Shown here piece by piece: positions 54,774 through 62,858 of a stretch of DNA of 64,000 bases. Numbering within the stretch: the first letter of the stretch is position 1; each line of letters starts with the position of its first letter. The DNA is taken from NCBI RefSeq assembly GCF_003268655.1, contig NZ_CP029642.1, positions 1,178,001 to 1,242,000 on the forward strand, read 5' to 3'. Below the pieces are notes generated by a model, which made no database searches, had not been told where the DNA came from, and worked only from the letters and a program-made list of their open reading frames with translations. Both the position numbers and the translations under genes were made by a program. The DNA comes from Arthrobacter dokdonellae (GTDB lineage Bacteria; Actinomycetota; Actinomycetes; Actinomycetales; Micrococcaceae).

Positions 54774-57100
54774 GCGGGGACGGGTTCCAGGCGGACCACC
54801 ACCGACTTGGACGTCGGCGTGCCGCTGACGTCCGCTGTGGAGTCCAGCGGCACCAGCACGTTGGTCTCCGGGTAGTATGCGGCGGCGCAGCCCACGGGCG
54901 TTGAATAGGCCACGACACGGAAATCCGGGGCCCGGCGGTCCACGCCGTCCTTCCACTCGGAGACCAGGTCCACCATGGCCCCGTCGGCAATCCCCAGCGC
55001 CGCCAGGTCGGCCGCGTTGACAAACACCACGCGTCGGCCGTTCTTGATGCCGCGGTAGCGGTCGTCCTTGCCATAAATGGTGGTGTTGTACTGGTCGTGG
55101 GAGCGCAGCGTCTGCAGCAGCAGGCGCCCCGCGGGCACTTTCGGATATTCCAGCGGGTTGGCGGTGAAGTGGGCCTTGCCGGATTCGGTGGAAAAGGACC
55201 GCGAGTCGCGCGGTCCGTGCGGAAGGATGAACCCGCCGGGACGGTCGATTTTCGCCTCGAAGTCCTCGAACCCCGGCACGACGTTGGCAATGTGTGCGCG
55301 GATGCGGGAGTAGTCCGCGGCCAGCGCCGGCCAGTCCGCAACCGGCGCGCCCGGCCGGGTGCCGCCGTCGTCCGTGGCAAAGAGCAGCTCGGCGAGCCGG
55401 GCGACGATGGCGACCTCGGACAGCAGGTTGTCCGACGCCGGGGCCAGGCGCCCGCGCGAGGCATGGACGGCGCTCATGGAGTCCTCGACGGTGACGCGCT
55501 GGTCCCCGCCGGCCTGGGTGTCCCGCTCGGTGCGGCCCAGCGTGGGCAGGATCAGCGCCTGCCTGCCCACATGCAGGTGCGACTTGTTCAGCTTGGTCGA
55601 GATCTGCACGGTCAGGGACAGCTTGGCCATCGCCGCCTCGGTGACGTTGGAATCCGGCGTGGCCCGCACAAAGTTGCCGCCCATGCCGACAAACACGCGG
55701 GCCAGCCCGTCGCGCATGGCCTCGATCGCGGCAACCGTGTCGAAGCCGTTGGCCCGCGGGGAGGCAAAATCGAATTCGGCGTCGAGGGCGTCATGGAACG
55801 ACGGCGGCATGCGCTCAAAGATGCCCATGGTCCGGTCGCCCTGGACGTTGGAGTGGCCGCGGACCGGGCAGACTCCGGCGCCCGGCTTGCCGATGTTGCC
55901 CTGAAGCAGCAGCACGTTGACCACGTCGCGCAGGGTGGGCACCGAATGCTTGTGCTGCGTCAGGCCCATGGCCCAGCAGACCACGGTGGCGGTGGAGGCC
56001 AGCAGCCGCGCGCCCGTGGCACGGATCTGCTCCTCCGACAGGCCCGAGGCGGTGACAATTTCTTCCCAGGTCACGGCCTCCAGCTGTGCCAGGCATTCGC
56101 CGAGCCCGGTGGTGTTTTCCTCGATGAACGCGGTGTCAAACACCCGGCCCTCGTGCGGGGAACCGGGCCGGCGCTGCTCCTCCAGCAGGAATTTGCCCAG
56201 ACCCTGAAACAGCGCCTGGTCGCCGCCGAGCTTGATCTGCAGGAAGTCATCCGCCAGAGCGGTCCCGCCGCCGACCAGTCCGCGCACCGTCTGCGGATTG
56301 TCAAAGCGCATCAGCCCGGCCTCCGGCAGCGGGTTGACGGCCACAATCACGGCGCCGTTCTTCTTGGCCTTCTCCAGGGCGCTGAGCATGCGCGGATGGT
56401 TGGTGCCCGGGTTTTGGCCGGCGATGATGATCAGCTCGGCCTGGTACATGTCCTCCAGCGACACCGAGCCCTTGCCGATGCCGATGGTCTCCGTCAGTGC
56501 CGAGCCGGAGGACTCGTGGCACATGTTGGAGCAGTCCGGCAGGTTGTTGGTGCCCAGCCCGCGCACCATGAGCTGGTACAGGAACGCGGCCTCGTTGGAT
56601 GTGCGCCCCGACGTGTAGAAGATCGCCTCGTTGGGGTCATTGAGCGCCTTGAGCTCGTCCGCCAGCAGCCCCAGCGCCCGCTCCCACGACACCGGCACAT
56701 AATGGTCGCTGCCCTCGGCCAGGAACATGGGGTCGGTCAGCCGGCCCTGCTGGCCCAGGCGGAAATCGTCCCACTCGCGCAGTTCGTTGATCGAATGCTT
56801 GGCAAAGAACGACGGCGGGACCCGCCTTTTCGTGGCTTCCTCCGCCACCGCCTTGGCCCCGTTTTCGCAAAATTCGGCGGCGTGGCGTTGCTCGGCCTCC
56901 GGCCACGCACAGCCGGGGCAGTCAAAGCCGTCCTTTTGGTTGATCTTCAGCAGCGTCTGCGCCGTGCGGAGCGGACCCATCTGATTGAGGGAAACCTCCA
57001 TGGAGTGCAGGATTCCGGGGATGCCCACGGCCTTCTTCTGCATGCTGCGCACGGTGAGCTGCTGTTCGTTGATGTTTTCCTGGGGCGCTTTGCCGGCCAT
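54764..57100 (-). CDS. FdhF/YdeP-family molybdopterin oxidoreductase (formate dehydrogenase-like)
   Basis: 778-residue molybdopterin enzyme of the FdhF/YdeP group. Near the N-terminus lies the short cysteine motif DCPGCAWPE instead of a full FeS-cluster set. The molybdenum-binding region follows (IFYTSGRTSNEAAFLYQLM, then NMCHESSGSAL, with Cys and no selenocysteine). LIIIAGQNPGTNHPRMLSAL and QGNIGKPGAGVCPVRGHSNV bind the cofactor. The C-terminal beta-barrel (LLLQTLRSHDQYNTTIYG) is typical. It probably oxidises formate or a related substrate with a soluble partner. AAGGGA lies before ATG 57100. fdhD diverges from it. Confidence 0.9.
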   Translation of the reverse strand: MAGKAPQENINEQQLTVRSMQKKAVGIPGILHSMEVSLNQMGPLRTAQTLLKINQKDGFDCPGCAWPEAEQRHAAEFCENGAKAVAEEATKRRVPPSFFAKHSINELREWDDFRLGQQGRLTDPMFLAEGSDHYVPVSWERALGLLADELKALNDPNEAIFYTSGRTSNEAAFLYQLMVRGLGTNNLPDCSNMCHESSGSALTETIGIGKGSVSLEDMYQAELIIIAGQNPGTNHPRMLSALEKAKKNGAVIVAVNPLPEAGLMRFDNPQTVRGLVGGGTALADDFLQIKLGGDQALFQGLGKFLLEEQRRPGSPHEGRVFDTAFIEENTTGLGECLAQLEAVTWEEIVTASGLSEEQIRATGARLLASTATVVCWAMGLTQHKHSVPTLRDVVNVLLLQGNIGKPGAGVCPVRGHSNVQGDRTMGIFERMPPSFHDALDAEFDFASPRANGFDTVAAIEAMRDGLARVFVGMGGNFVRATPDSNVTEAAMAKLSLTVQISTKLNKSHLHVGRQALILPTLGRTERDTQAGGDQRVTVEDSMSAVHASRGRLAPASDNLLSEVAIVARLAELLFATDDGGTRPGAPVADWPALAADYSRIRAHIANVVPGFEDFEAKIDRPGGFILPHGPRDSRSFSTESGKAHFTANPLEYPKVPAGRLLLQTLRSHDQYNTTIYGKDDRYRGIKNGRRVVFVNAADLAALGIADGAMVDLVSEWKDGVDRRAPDFRVVAYSTPVGCAAAYYPETNVLVPLDSTADVSGTPTSKSVVVRLEPVPALR

Positions 57101-57230
57101 GAGAGCATCCCTTTCGCCTGGGAAGAGTTCTTCGGTGGCCAGCCTATCCCGCCGGGAGCCTTCTTAGGCTGTTCATTACCCGGGGAGCAACTACCCTTGA
57201 AAGGAGGGGCAGCAGTCAATTGGAGGACCC

Positions 57231-58067
57231 GTGGGACGCCTGATTCACCGAGTGAAGGCAACAAGGATTGATTTGGCCGGGCACCGGCGCGTGGTTCGCG
57301 AGGAGGCCTTGGCGGCGGAGGAGCCCCTGGAGATCCGGCTGGGCCATGAATCCTTCACCGTCACGATGCGCACGCCCGGGGACGATTTTGACCTGGTGGC
57401 CGGGTTCCTGGTCTCCGAGGGGATCATATCCGTGCCCGACGAGCTCATTTCGCTGCGCTTCTGCGCCGGCGAGGATGAGAACGGGCAGCAGACGTTCAAC
57501 GTGGTGGAGGCGCAGCTGCGTCCCGACGTCGCGTTGCCGGCACTGTCGGCCCGGCGCAACGTGACCACCACCAGCGCGTGCGGGATCTGCGGCACGGCCT
57601 CGATCGACGCGGTGCGGAAATCCTCGCATTACCCGATCACCTCGCCGGTGGACCAGCCGCTGGTCAAGGCCGAGGTGCTGGCGTCGCTGCCTGAGGAACT
57701 GCGTGAACAGCAAAAGCTCTTTGACAAGACCGGCGGCGTGCACGCCGCCGGCCTCTTTGCGCCCGACGGCGAGCTGCTGTCGCTGCGTGAGGACGTGGGA
57801 CGGCACAACGCCGTCGACAAGGTGGTGGGCGCGGCCTTCCGGGAGCGCCGGCTGCCGCTGGCCAACACCATCCTGCAGGTTTCGGGCCGGGCCTCGTTTG
57901 AGCTCGTCCAAAAGGCCGCGATGGCGGGGGTGCCGGTGCTCGCGGCCGTGAGTGCGCCGTCGTCCCTGGCCGTGGACCTGGCCCGCGAGTCCGGGCTGAC
58001 GCTGGTGGGATTCAGCCGGGGAAAAACGTTGAACGTGTACACGCACGACGCCCGGATCGGCGACTGA
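57231..58067 (+). CDS. fdhD: Formate dehydrogenase sulfurtransferase FdhD
   Basis: 278 residues. FdhD passes sulfur from a cysteine desulfurase to the molybdenum cofactor before it enters formate dehydrogenase. The conserved cysteines are Cys117 and Cys120 in TSACGICGTASID. Other marks are DDFDLVAGFLVSEGII near 52, FDKTGGVHAAGLFAPDGELL near 163, REDVGRHNAVDKVVG, and GRASFELVQKAAMAGVP. GTG 57231 has GGAGGA 4 bases upstream. It diverges from the molybdopterin oxidoreductase gene at 57100 with 130 bases between, which is the usual pairing. Confidence 0.95.
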   Translation: MGRLIHRVKATRIDLAGHRRVVREEALAAEEPLEIRLGHESFTVTMRTPGDDFDLVAGFLVSEGIISVPDELISLRFCAGEDENGQQTFNVVEAQLRPDVALPALSARRNVTTTSACGICGTASIDAVRKSSHYPITSPVDQPLVKAEVLASLPEELREQQKLFDKTGGVHAAGLFAPDGELLSLREDVGRHNAVDKVVGAAFRERRLPLANTILQVSGRASFELVQKAAMAGVPVLAAVSAPSSLAVDLARESGLTLVGFSRGKTLNVYTHDARIGD

Positions 58068-58074
58068 GCGTCGG

Positions 58075-58136
58075 GGAAAAGTGCCCATTATCTGAAGGAG
58101 CGTCCGGAAAATGCGCCCATTATCTGCAGGAGCGTC
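58075..58136. repeat. Tandem 31-bp repeat after fdhD
   Basis: Two copies of a segment (GGAAAAgtGCCCATTATCTG then aAGGAGCGTC; second copy with inserted C and CAGGAGCGTC) lie at 58075-58104 and 58106-58136. The shared core CAGGAGCGTC also occurs in the duplicated element at 40322-40377. Position just after a stop codon is the same in both cases. Confidence 0.75.
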
Positions 58137-58166
58137 TGCAGGGAGGGAGGGGGTCGCGTCTTGGCG

Positions 58167-59000
58167 TTAGATCTCGTGCAGCAGCCTGCGCACAAACGCC
58201 TGGGTGCGTTCCTCCCGCGGGTTCCGCAGGACCTGGCTGGCCGGCCCGCGTTCCACGACCACGCCGCCGTCCATGAACACCACCTCGTCCGCGGTCTGGC
58301 GGGCGAAGGCGAGCTCGTGCGTGACGATCACCATGGTCCAGCCTTCTTCGGCCAGTTCCTTGATGACGGCCAGGACGTCGTCGACCAGTTCCGGGTCGAG
58401 TGCTGAGGTGGGCTCGTCAAAGAGCAGCAGCTGCGGCTTGAGCGCCAGGGCGCGGACAATGCCCACGCGTTGCTGCTGGCCGCCGGACAGCTCGAACGGG
58501 TGTGCGTCCTTCTTCTCCAGCAGGCCAACCCGGTCCAGCAGCGTCTCCGCCTCCGCGACGGCCTCGGCGCGGGGGCGCCTTTGCACGCGTACGGGCCCTT
58601 CGATGATGTTTTGCAGCACCGTCATGTGCGGGAACAGGTTGTAATGCTGGAATACCATGGCGCTGCGGTCCCGCAGCGATGCGACCTCCCTGGGCGTGAC
58701 CTTCGCGCCAAAGTCCAGTGTGAGCGCCGGCAGCCGGGGCACGACGCCGGAGCCCCCTTCCCCGGCATCCGCACCGTCGCCCGTGGTTCCGCGGGCACCC
58801 ACGGTGACCGTGCCGGCGTCGGGCGTCTCCAGGCCGTTGAGGGAGCGCAGGATGGTGGTCTTGCCGGAGCCGGAGGGGCCGATGAGGGCCACCACCTTGC
58901 CGCGCGGGACGTCCAGGTCAATGCCGCGCAGCACCTTGTTGGACCCGAAGGACTTGTTCAGGCCGCGGACCTGCAGGACTGGGGCGTCAGTGGGCGACAT
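58167..59000 (-). CDS. Polar amino-acid ABC transporter ATP-binding protein
   Basis: 277-residue ATPase of the GlnQ/TcyC type: Walker A LIGPSGSGKTTILRSLNG, Q-loop VFQHYNLFPHMTV, signature ELSGGQQQRVGIVRALAL, Walker B LLLFDEPTSALDPE and switch His in IVTHELAFARQ. An unusual Gly/Ala-rich insert (about residues 68-95) lies between Walker A and the Q-loop. It powers the permease at 58987, whose gene end overlaps it by 14 bases. The binding protein upstream resembles cystine-binding TcyA, so cystine is the likely cargo. Confidence 0.93.
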   Translation of the reverse strand: MSPTDAPVLQVRGLNKSFGSNKVLRGIDLDVPRGKVVALIGPSGSGKTTILRSLNGLETPDAGTVTVGARGTTGDGADAGEGGSGVVPRLPALTLDFGAKVTPREVASLRDRSAMVFQHYNLFPHMTVLQNIIEGPVRVQRRPRAEAVAEAETLLDRVGLLEKKDAHPFELSGGQQQRVGIVRALALKPQLLLFDEPTSALDPELVDDVLAVIKELAEEGWTMVIVTHELAFARQTADEVVFMDGGVVVERGPASQVLRNPREERTQAFVRRLLHEI

Positions 59001-59640
59001 AGCGGTCCAACCTCTTTTCCAGCTGTGTTTGCGCCGTGGACAGGACCAGGCAGATCACCCAGTAGATGAGCGCCGCCTCAAGGTAGAGCAGCATGAACTC
59101 CTGGCTGAAGGCGGCCACCTGCTGGGCCACCCGGAACATCTCCGTGACCAGGATCAGGGATGCCAGGGACGTGTCCTTCACGAGCGAGATGAACGTGTTG
59201 GACAGCGGGGGCACGGACACGCGGGCGGCCTGCGGCAGGATGATCCGCAGCAGCGTCTGCCCGCGGGACATGCCGATCATGTGCCCGGCCTCCCACTGGC
59301 CCTGCGGCACCGAGAGGATGGCGGCGCGGATCACTTCCGCCGCGTAGCCGCCCACGTTCATGGAGAACGCGATGATGGCGCTGGGCCAGGGATCGAGCTT
59401 CACCCCCACGGCCGGGAGCCCGTAAAAGATGACGAACAGCTGCACCAGCAGCGGCGTTCCGCGGATGACCGAGACGTAGAACCGGCCCACCCCGTTCGCC
59501 AGCCTGTTGCGGCTGATCCGCAGCATGGCCACCAGCAGCGCCAAGACCAGGCCGATGGCGAAGGAGGCCAGGGCCAGCGGGATGGTGCCCTTGACGGCGC
59601 CCAGGAGCATCGGGCCGAGCGAACTCCAAAATAAGTCCAT
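58987..59640 (-). CDS. Polar amino-acid ABC transporter permease
   Basis: 217-residue HisM/TcyB-type permease with about five helices. VIRGTPLLVQLFVIFYGLP near 80 is the family hallmark. The EAA loop that contacts the ATPase appears as GQWEAGHMIGMSRGQTLLRIILPQA, and the C-terminus LYLEAALIYWVICLVLS is typical. It follows the binding-protein gene by 23 bases and overlaps the ATPase gene by 14, forming a three-gene operon. A single permease implies a homodimer. Confidence 0.93.
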   Translation of the reverse strand: MDLFWSSLGPMLLGAVKGTIPLALASFAIGLVLALLVAMLRISRNRLANGVGRFYVSVIRGTPLLVQLFVIFYGLPAVGVKLDPWPSAIIAFSMNVGGYAAEVIRAAILSVPQGQWEAGHMIGMSRGQTLLRIILPQAARVSVPPLSNTFISLVKDTSLASLILVTEMFRVAQQVAAFSQEFMLLYLEAALIYWVICLVLSTAQTQLEKRLDRYVAH

Positions 59641-59663
59641 GCCTGAACCCTAGCGTCCGGGCC

Positions 59664-60488
59664 CTACTTGGACACGTCCTGGCCGAAGTACTTCTTGCTC
59701 AGCGTGGTCAGCGTGCCGTCGGCGGCCAGCTCCTTCAGGGCCGTGTTGACGGCGCCGTCCAGCGCCTTGGAGCCCTTGTGGAAGGCGAACACGGAATCGG
59801 AGGAATCCTTGGTGGTGGCGGCGATCTTCAGGCCCGAATTGGGGTTGGTGACCTGGTAGTCCAGGAAGGTCAGCTTGTCGTTGACAATGGCGTCGACGCG
59901 TCCGTCCTTGAGCAGCGAGACGGACTGGGCCCAGCCTTCAACGGGCTCCACGTTGGCGCCGCTGTCCTTGGCCAGCGTGTACCAGTTGCTCGTCAGGGAC
60001 TGCGCGGTGGTCTTGCCCTTGAGGTCGGCAAAGGACTTGACGGAGGTGTTGTCCGACTTCGTGACGATCACGCCCTGCGAGACGGTGTACGGCGTGGAGA
60101 GCTCGTACTTGGTCTGGCGTTCCGGCGTGGCCGTGACCTGGTTGGCGATGGCGTCAAAGCGGCGGGCCTCCAATCCGGCAAAGATGGAGTCCCACTGGGT
60201 CTCCTCAAACTTCGCCTTGACGCCCAGCTTGTCCGCCACGGCCTTGGCGACCTCGACGTCGTAACCGGTCAGGTCGCCCGCGCCGCCCTGGTGGTAGCTG
60301 AACGGCTTGTAGGTGCCCTCGGTGGCAAAGACAATCTCGCCCGCGTTCTTGACGCTGCTCAAGGAGGTGTCCCCGCCGGCTGCCGGCGTGGCCGAGGAAC
60401 CGCCGGTGCCGGAGGTTCCCCCGCAGGCGGCAAGGGCGATTGAGGCCGCTGCGAGCATGCCGACGAGCCCAAAAGTACGACGATTCAT
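59664..60488 (-). CDS. Amino-acid (probably cystine) binding lipoprotein
   Basis: 274 residues from ATG 60488 (MNRRTFGLVGMLAAASIALA), with lipobox LAACGG around residue 21, so membrane-anchored. The mature part is a type II binding fold of the SBP_bac_3 family: EIVFATEGTYKPFSYHQ, LTGYDVEVAKAVADKLGVKA, and ETQWDSIFAGLEARRFDAIA, the last closely matching cystine-binding TcyA-like proteins. A Ser/Thr/Gly linker follows the lipid Cys. The frame is open to 60614 without support. The AAGAAG ribosome site is weak. Confidence 0.92.
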   Translation of the reverse strand: MNRRTFGLVGMLAAASIALAACGGTSGTGGSSATPAAGGDTSLSSVKNAGEIVFATEGTYKPFSYHQGGAGDLTGYDVEVAKAVADKLGVKAKFEETQWDSIFAGLEARRFDAIANQVTATPERQTKYELSTPYTVSQGVIVTKSDNTSVKSFADLKGKTTAQSLTSNWYTLAKDSGANVEPVEGWAQSVSLLKDGRVDAIVNDKLTFLDYQVTNPNSGLKIAATTKDSSDSVFAFHKGSKALDGAVNTALKELAADGTLTTLSKKYFGQDVSK

Positions 60489-60616
60489 CTTCTTGTGTTC
60501 CTTCACGGTCAAGGCGGGAGGTTCCCGCGAAATCAACGCCCGCAAAACCAACGGACCGCGGGCCGCCCGTCCTTGGAGGCTATCACCGGGGCGGATGATG
60601 GGAAGAGGGAACATGT

Positions 60617-60645
60617 CACTGTGTTACGCCGTCGCGACGGCAGTG
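60617..60645. promoter_or_regulatory. Inverted repeat in the divergent gap before the ABC exporter
   Basis: GCCGTCGCGACGGC (60628-60641) is a perfect 14-base palindrome, flanked further out by CACTG (60617-60621) and CAGTG (60641-60645). It lies in the 308-base gap between the binding-protein gene and the ABC exporter. Otherwise the gap shows no gene or recognisable RNA. Regulatory role is only suggested. Confidence 0.35.
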
Positions 60646-60796
60646 ATTTGACTCACGCCACCGGAGTGCACTAGGAGTCCCCGGGCGGGCCCGCCGCGGA
60701 CGGGAAAAACCGCCAACCGTGGGAATCGGGAATACCCTGCCGCCCGCCCGTGGCTTAAGCTGGTAGCTTGCCCAACCCTCAATTAAGGAAACCCGC

Positions 60797-62698
60797 ATGA
60801 GTATGGAAGGCGCGGCCTGGAGCTCCCTGTGGAGCACCATGCGATCCGACAAAAGCAATGGCGGCATCTCCAAGGACACGCTGCGCCGGACGGTGGCGTT
60901 TGCCAAACCCTACAGCCGCAAGCTGCTGGTGTTCGTGGTGCTGTCCGTGATCTCCGCGGCCCTTGCCGTGGCGACCCCGGTGCTGGCCGGGCGGGTGGTC
61001 AACGCGATCGTGGCGAAGGCCGCCATGGACGTGGTGGTCAACCTGGCGCTGCTCATCGCCCTGGTGGCCGTGCTCGACGCCGGGCTGTCGCTGGTGATCC
61101 GTTGGATCTCGGCGAACCTGGGCGAGGGCGTCATCCTGGACCTGCGCACCGCCGTGTTCGACCACGTGCAGCGCATGCCCATCGCGTTCTTCACCCGGAC
61201 CCGCACCGGCGCCCTGGTCAGCCGGCTCAACAACGACGTCATCGGCGCCCAGCAGGCGTTTTCCGGCACCCTGTCGGGGATCGTGTCCAACTCGGTGCAG
61301 CTGGTCCTGACGTTGATCGTCATGCTGAACACCTCATGGCTCGTGACGCTGCTGGCGCTGGTGCTGCTGCCCATCTTCCTGATGCCCGCCCGCCGCTTCG
61401 GCAGCAGGCTGGCCGGGATGCGGCGCGAGGCGGCAAACCTGAACGCGGACATGAGCACGCAGATGACCGAGCGGTTCTCCGCCCCGGGCGCCACCTTGGT
61501 GAAGCTGTTTGGCCGGCCGGCCGATGAATCGCGCGAGTTTGCCTCCCGCGCCAACAGGGTGCGCGACATCGGCGTGCGCACCGCCGTCATGCAGTTTGTG
61601 TTCTTCTCCGCCCTCATGCTGGTCTCCTCGCTGGCGCTGGCCCTGGTGTACGGGCTCGGCGGCTCGCTGGCCATCGGCGGCACGCTCAACGCCGGCGACG
61701 TGGTGGTGCTGGCCCTGCTGCTGACCCGCCTGTACGCCCCGCTGACCGCCCTGGCCAACGCCCGCGTGGACATCATGAGCGCCCTGGTCAGCTTTGACCG
61801 GGTGTTTGAAATCCTGGACCTGAAGCCGCTCATCACGGAAAAGCCGTCCACGGTGCCCGTCCGGCCCGGCCCGCTGGGCGTGGAGTTCGACGACGTCCGC
61901 TTTGCCTACCCGTCCGCGGACAAGGTCTCCCTCGCCTCCCTGGAAGACGTGGCCGTCCTGGACACCCGCGGCGGCGAGGAGGTACTGCACGGGATTTCCT
62001 TCCGCGCCGAACCCGGCCAGACCATTGCCCTGGTGGGTTCCTCCGGCGCCGGCAAGTCCACCATCGCGCAGCTGCTTTCCCGCCTGTACGACGTCGACTC
62101 CGGCGCCGTGCGCATTGGCGGCACCGACGTGCGGGACCTGTCCTTTGACGGGCTGCGCGCCGCGATTGGCATGGTGACCCAGGACGGGCACCTGTTCCAC
62201 GAATCAATCCGCTCCAACCTGCGCCTGGCCAAACCCGACGCCACGGATGCCGAAATCTGGGATGTGCTGCGGCGGGCCCGGCTCGCGGCCTTCGCAGAGG
62301 CCCTGCCCGACGGGCTGGACACCGTGGTCGGGGAGCGCGGCTACCGGCTCTCCGGCGGGGAGCGCCAGCGGCTGACCATCGCGCGGCTGCTGCTGGTCCA
62401 GCCCGCCGTGGTCATCCTCGATGAGGCGACGGCGGCCCTTGACTCCACGAACGAGGCCGCCGTCCAGGCCGCCCTGGGGGAGGCGCTGGAAGGGCGCACC
62501 GCCGTCGTCATCGCCCACCGGCTCTCCACCATCCGCTCGGCCGACGCCATCCTGGTCGTTGAGGGCGGGCGGATCGTGGAACGCGGCACGCACGATTCGC
62601 TCATTGCCGCCGGCGGGCGCTATGCGGAACTGCACGACACCCAGTTCGCCCAGGCCGTCGCCGCGGTCACGGACGCCGCCATCCCCGGGGACGCCTGA
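60797..62698 (+). CDS. ABC exporter half-transporter (permease-ATPase fusion)
   Basis: 633 residues. A type I exporter membrane domain with six helices (about 40-340) includes FFTRTRTGALVSRLNNDV near 133. A C-terminal ATPase domain (about 375-620) has Walker A LVGSSGAGKSTIAQLLSRL, Q-loop GMVTQDGHLFHESI, signature YRLSGGERQRLTIARLLL, Walker B VVILDEATAALDS and the switch His in VIAHRLSTIRSAD. It should work as a homodimer exporting lipids, peptides or drugs; no partner is next to it. ATG 60797 has AAGGAAA 7 bases upstream. Substrate unknown. Confidence 0.93.
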   Translation: MSMEGAAWSSLWSTMRSDKSNGGISKDTLRRTVAFAKPYSRKLLVFVVLSVISAALAVATPVLAGRVVNAIVAKAAMDVVVNLALLIALVAVLDAGLSLVIRWISANLGEGVILDLRTAVFDHVQRMPIAFFTRTRTGALVSRLNNDVIGAQQAFSGTLSGIVSNSVQLVLTLIVMLNTSWLVTLLALVLLPIFLMPARRFGSRLAGMRREAANLNADMSTQMTERFSAPGATLVKLFGRPADESREFASRANRVRDIGVRTAVMQFVFFSALMLVSSLALALVYGLGGSLAIGGTLNAGDVVVLALLLTRLYAPLTALANARVDIMSALVSFDRVFEILDLKPLITEKPSTVPVRPGPLGVEFDDVRFAYPSADKVSLASLEDVAVLDTRGGEEVLHGISFRAEPGQTIALVGSSGAGKSTIAQLLSRLYDVDSGAVRIGGTDVRDLSFDGLRAAIGMVTQDGHLFHESIRSNLRLAKPDATDAEIWDVLRRARLAAFAEALPDGLDTVVGERGYRLSGGERQRLTIARLLLVQPAVVILDEATAALDSTNEAAVQAALGEALEGRTAVVIAHRLSTIRSADAILVVEGGRIVERGTHDSLIAAGGRYAELHDTQFAQAVAAVTDAAIPGDA

Positions 62699-62729
62699 CC
62701 CGCACGTCCATGTTGCACATCTTGGACTG

Positions 62730-62743
62730 GGAAAACGCTTTCT
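62730..62743. promoter_or_regulatory. LacI-type operator-like site beside the insertion sequence
   Basis: GGAAAACGCTTTCT agrees with GGAAANCGNTTTCC at all but the last fixed base. It lies 32 bases after the exporter stop and shortly before the insertion-sequence end, so it may belong to a promoter separated from its gene by the insertion. Confidence 0.4.
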
Positions 62744-62778
62744 GAGATGATTTTCGTCCTGTGATCTCGCATACCTTA

Positions 62779-62843
62779 TTGGACAGTTTTGTCTCGGACC
62801 TTCGTAGACACTCTGTCTCATCGCCTTGTAGACAGTTGGTCGG
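62779..62843 (+). mobile_element. Probable left end of an insertion sequence with iterated transposase sites
   Basis: Three related motifs of about 20 bases, spaced 23-24 bases apart, start at about 62779, 62802 and 62826. Each contains GACAGT or GACACT, followed in two of them by a TGTCTC. Iterated sites like these are typical of transposase-binding ends. The exact tip and terminal inverted repeat cannot be fixed because the right end is outside the window. Confidence 0.5.
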
Positions 62844-62858
62844 TTTTGCTTGTGGATT

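Noticed and set aside
54764..57100. Selenocysteine in the formate-dehydrogenase-like protein
   Set aside because: The reading frame has no internal TGA, and the candidate ligand position reads Cys (NMCHESSG).
55097..57271. A 724-codon open frame opposite the molybdopterin oxidoreductase
   Set aside because: Low-complexity His/Arg/Gly-rich product that is a shadow of the clearly conserved gene on the other strand.
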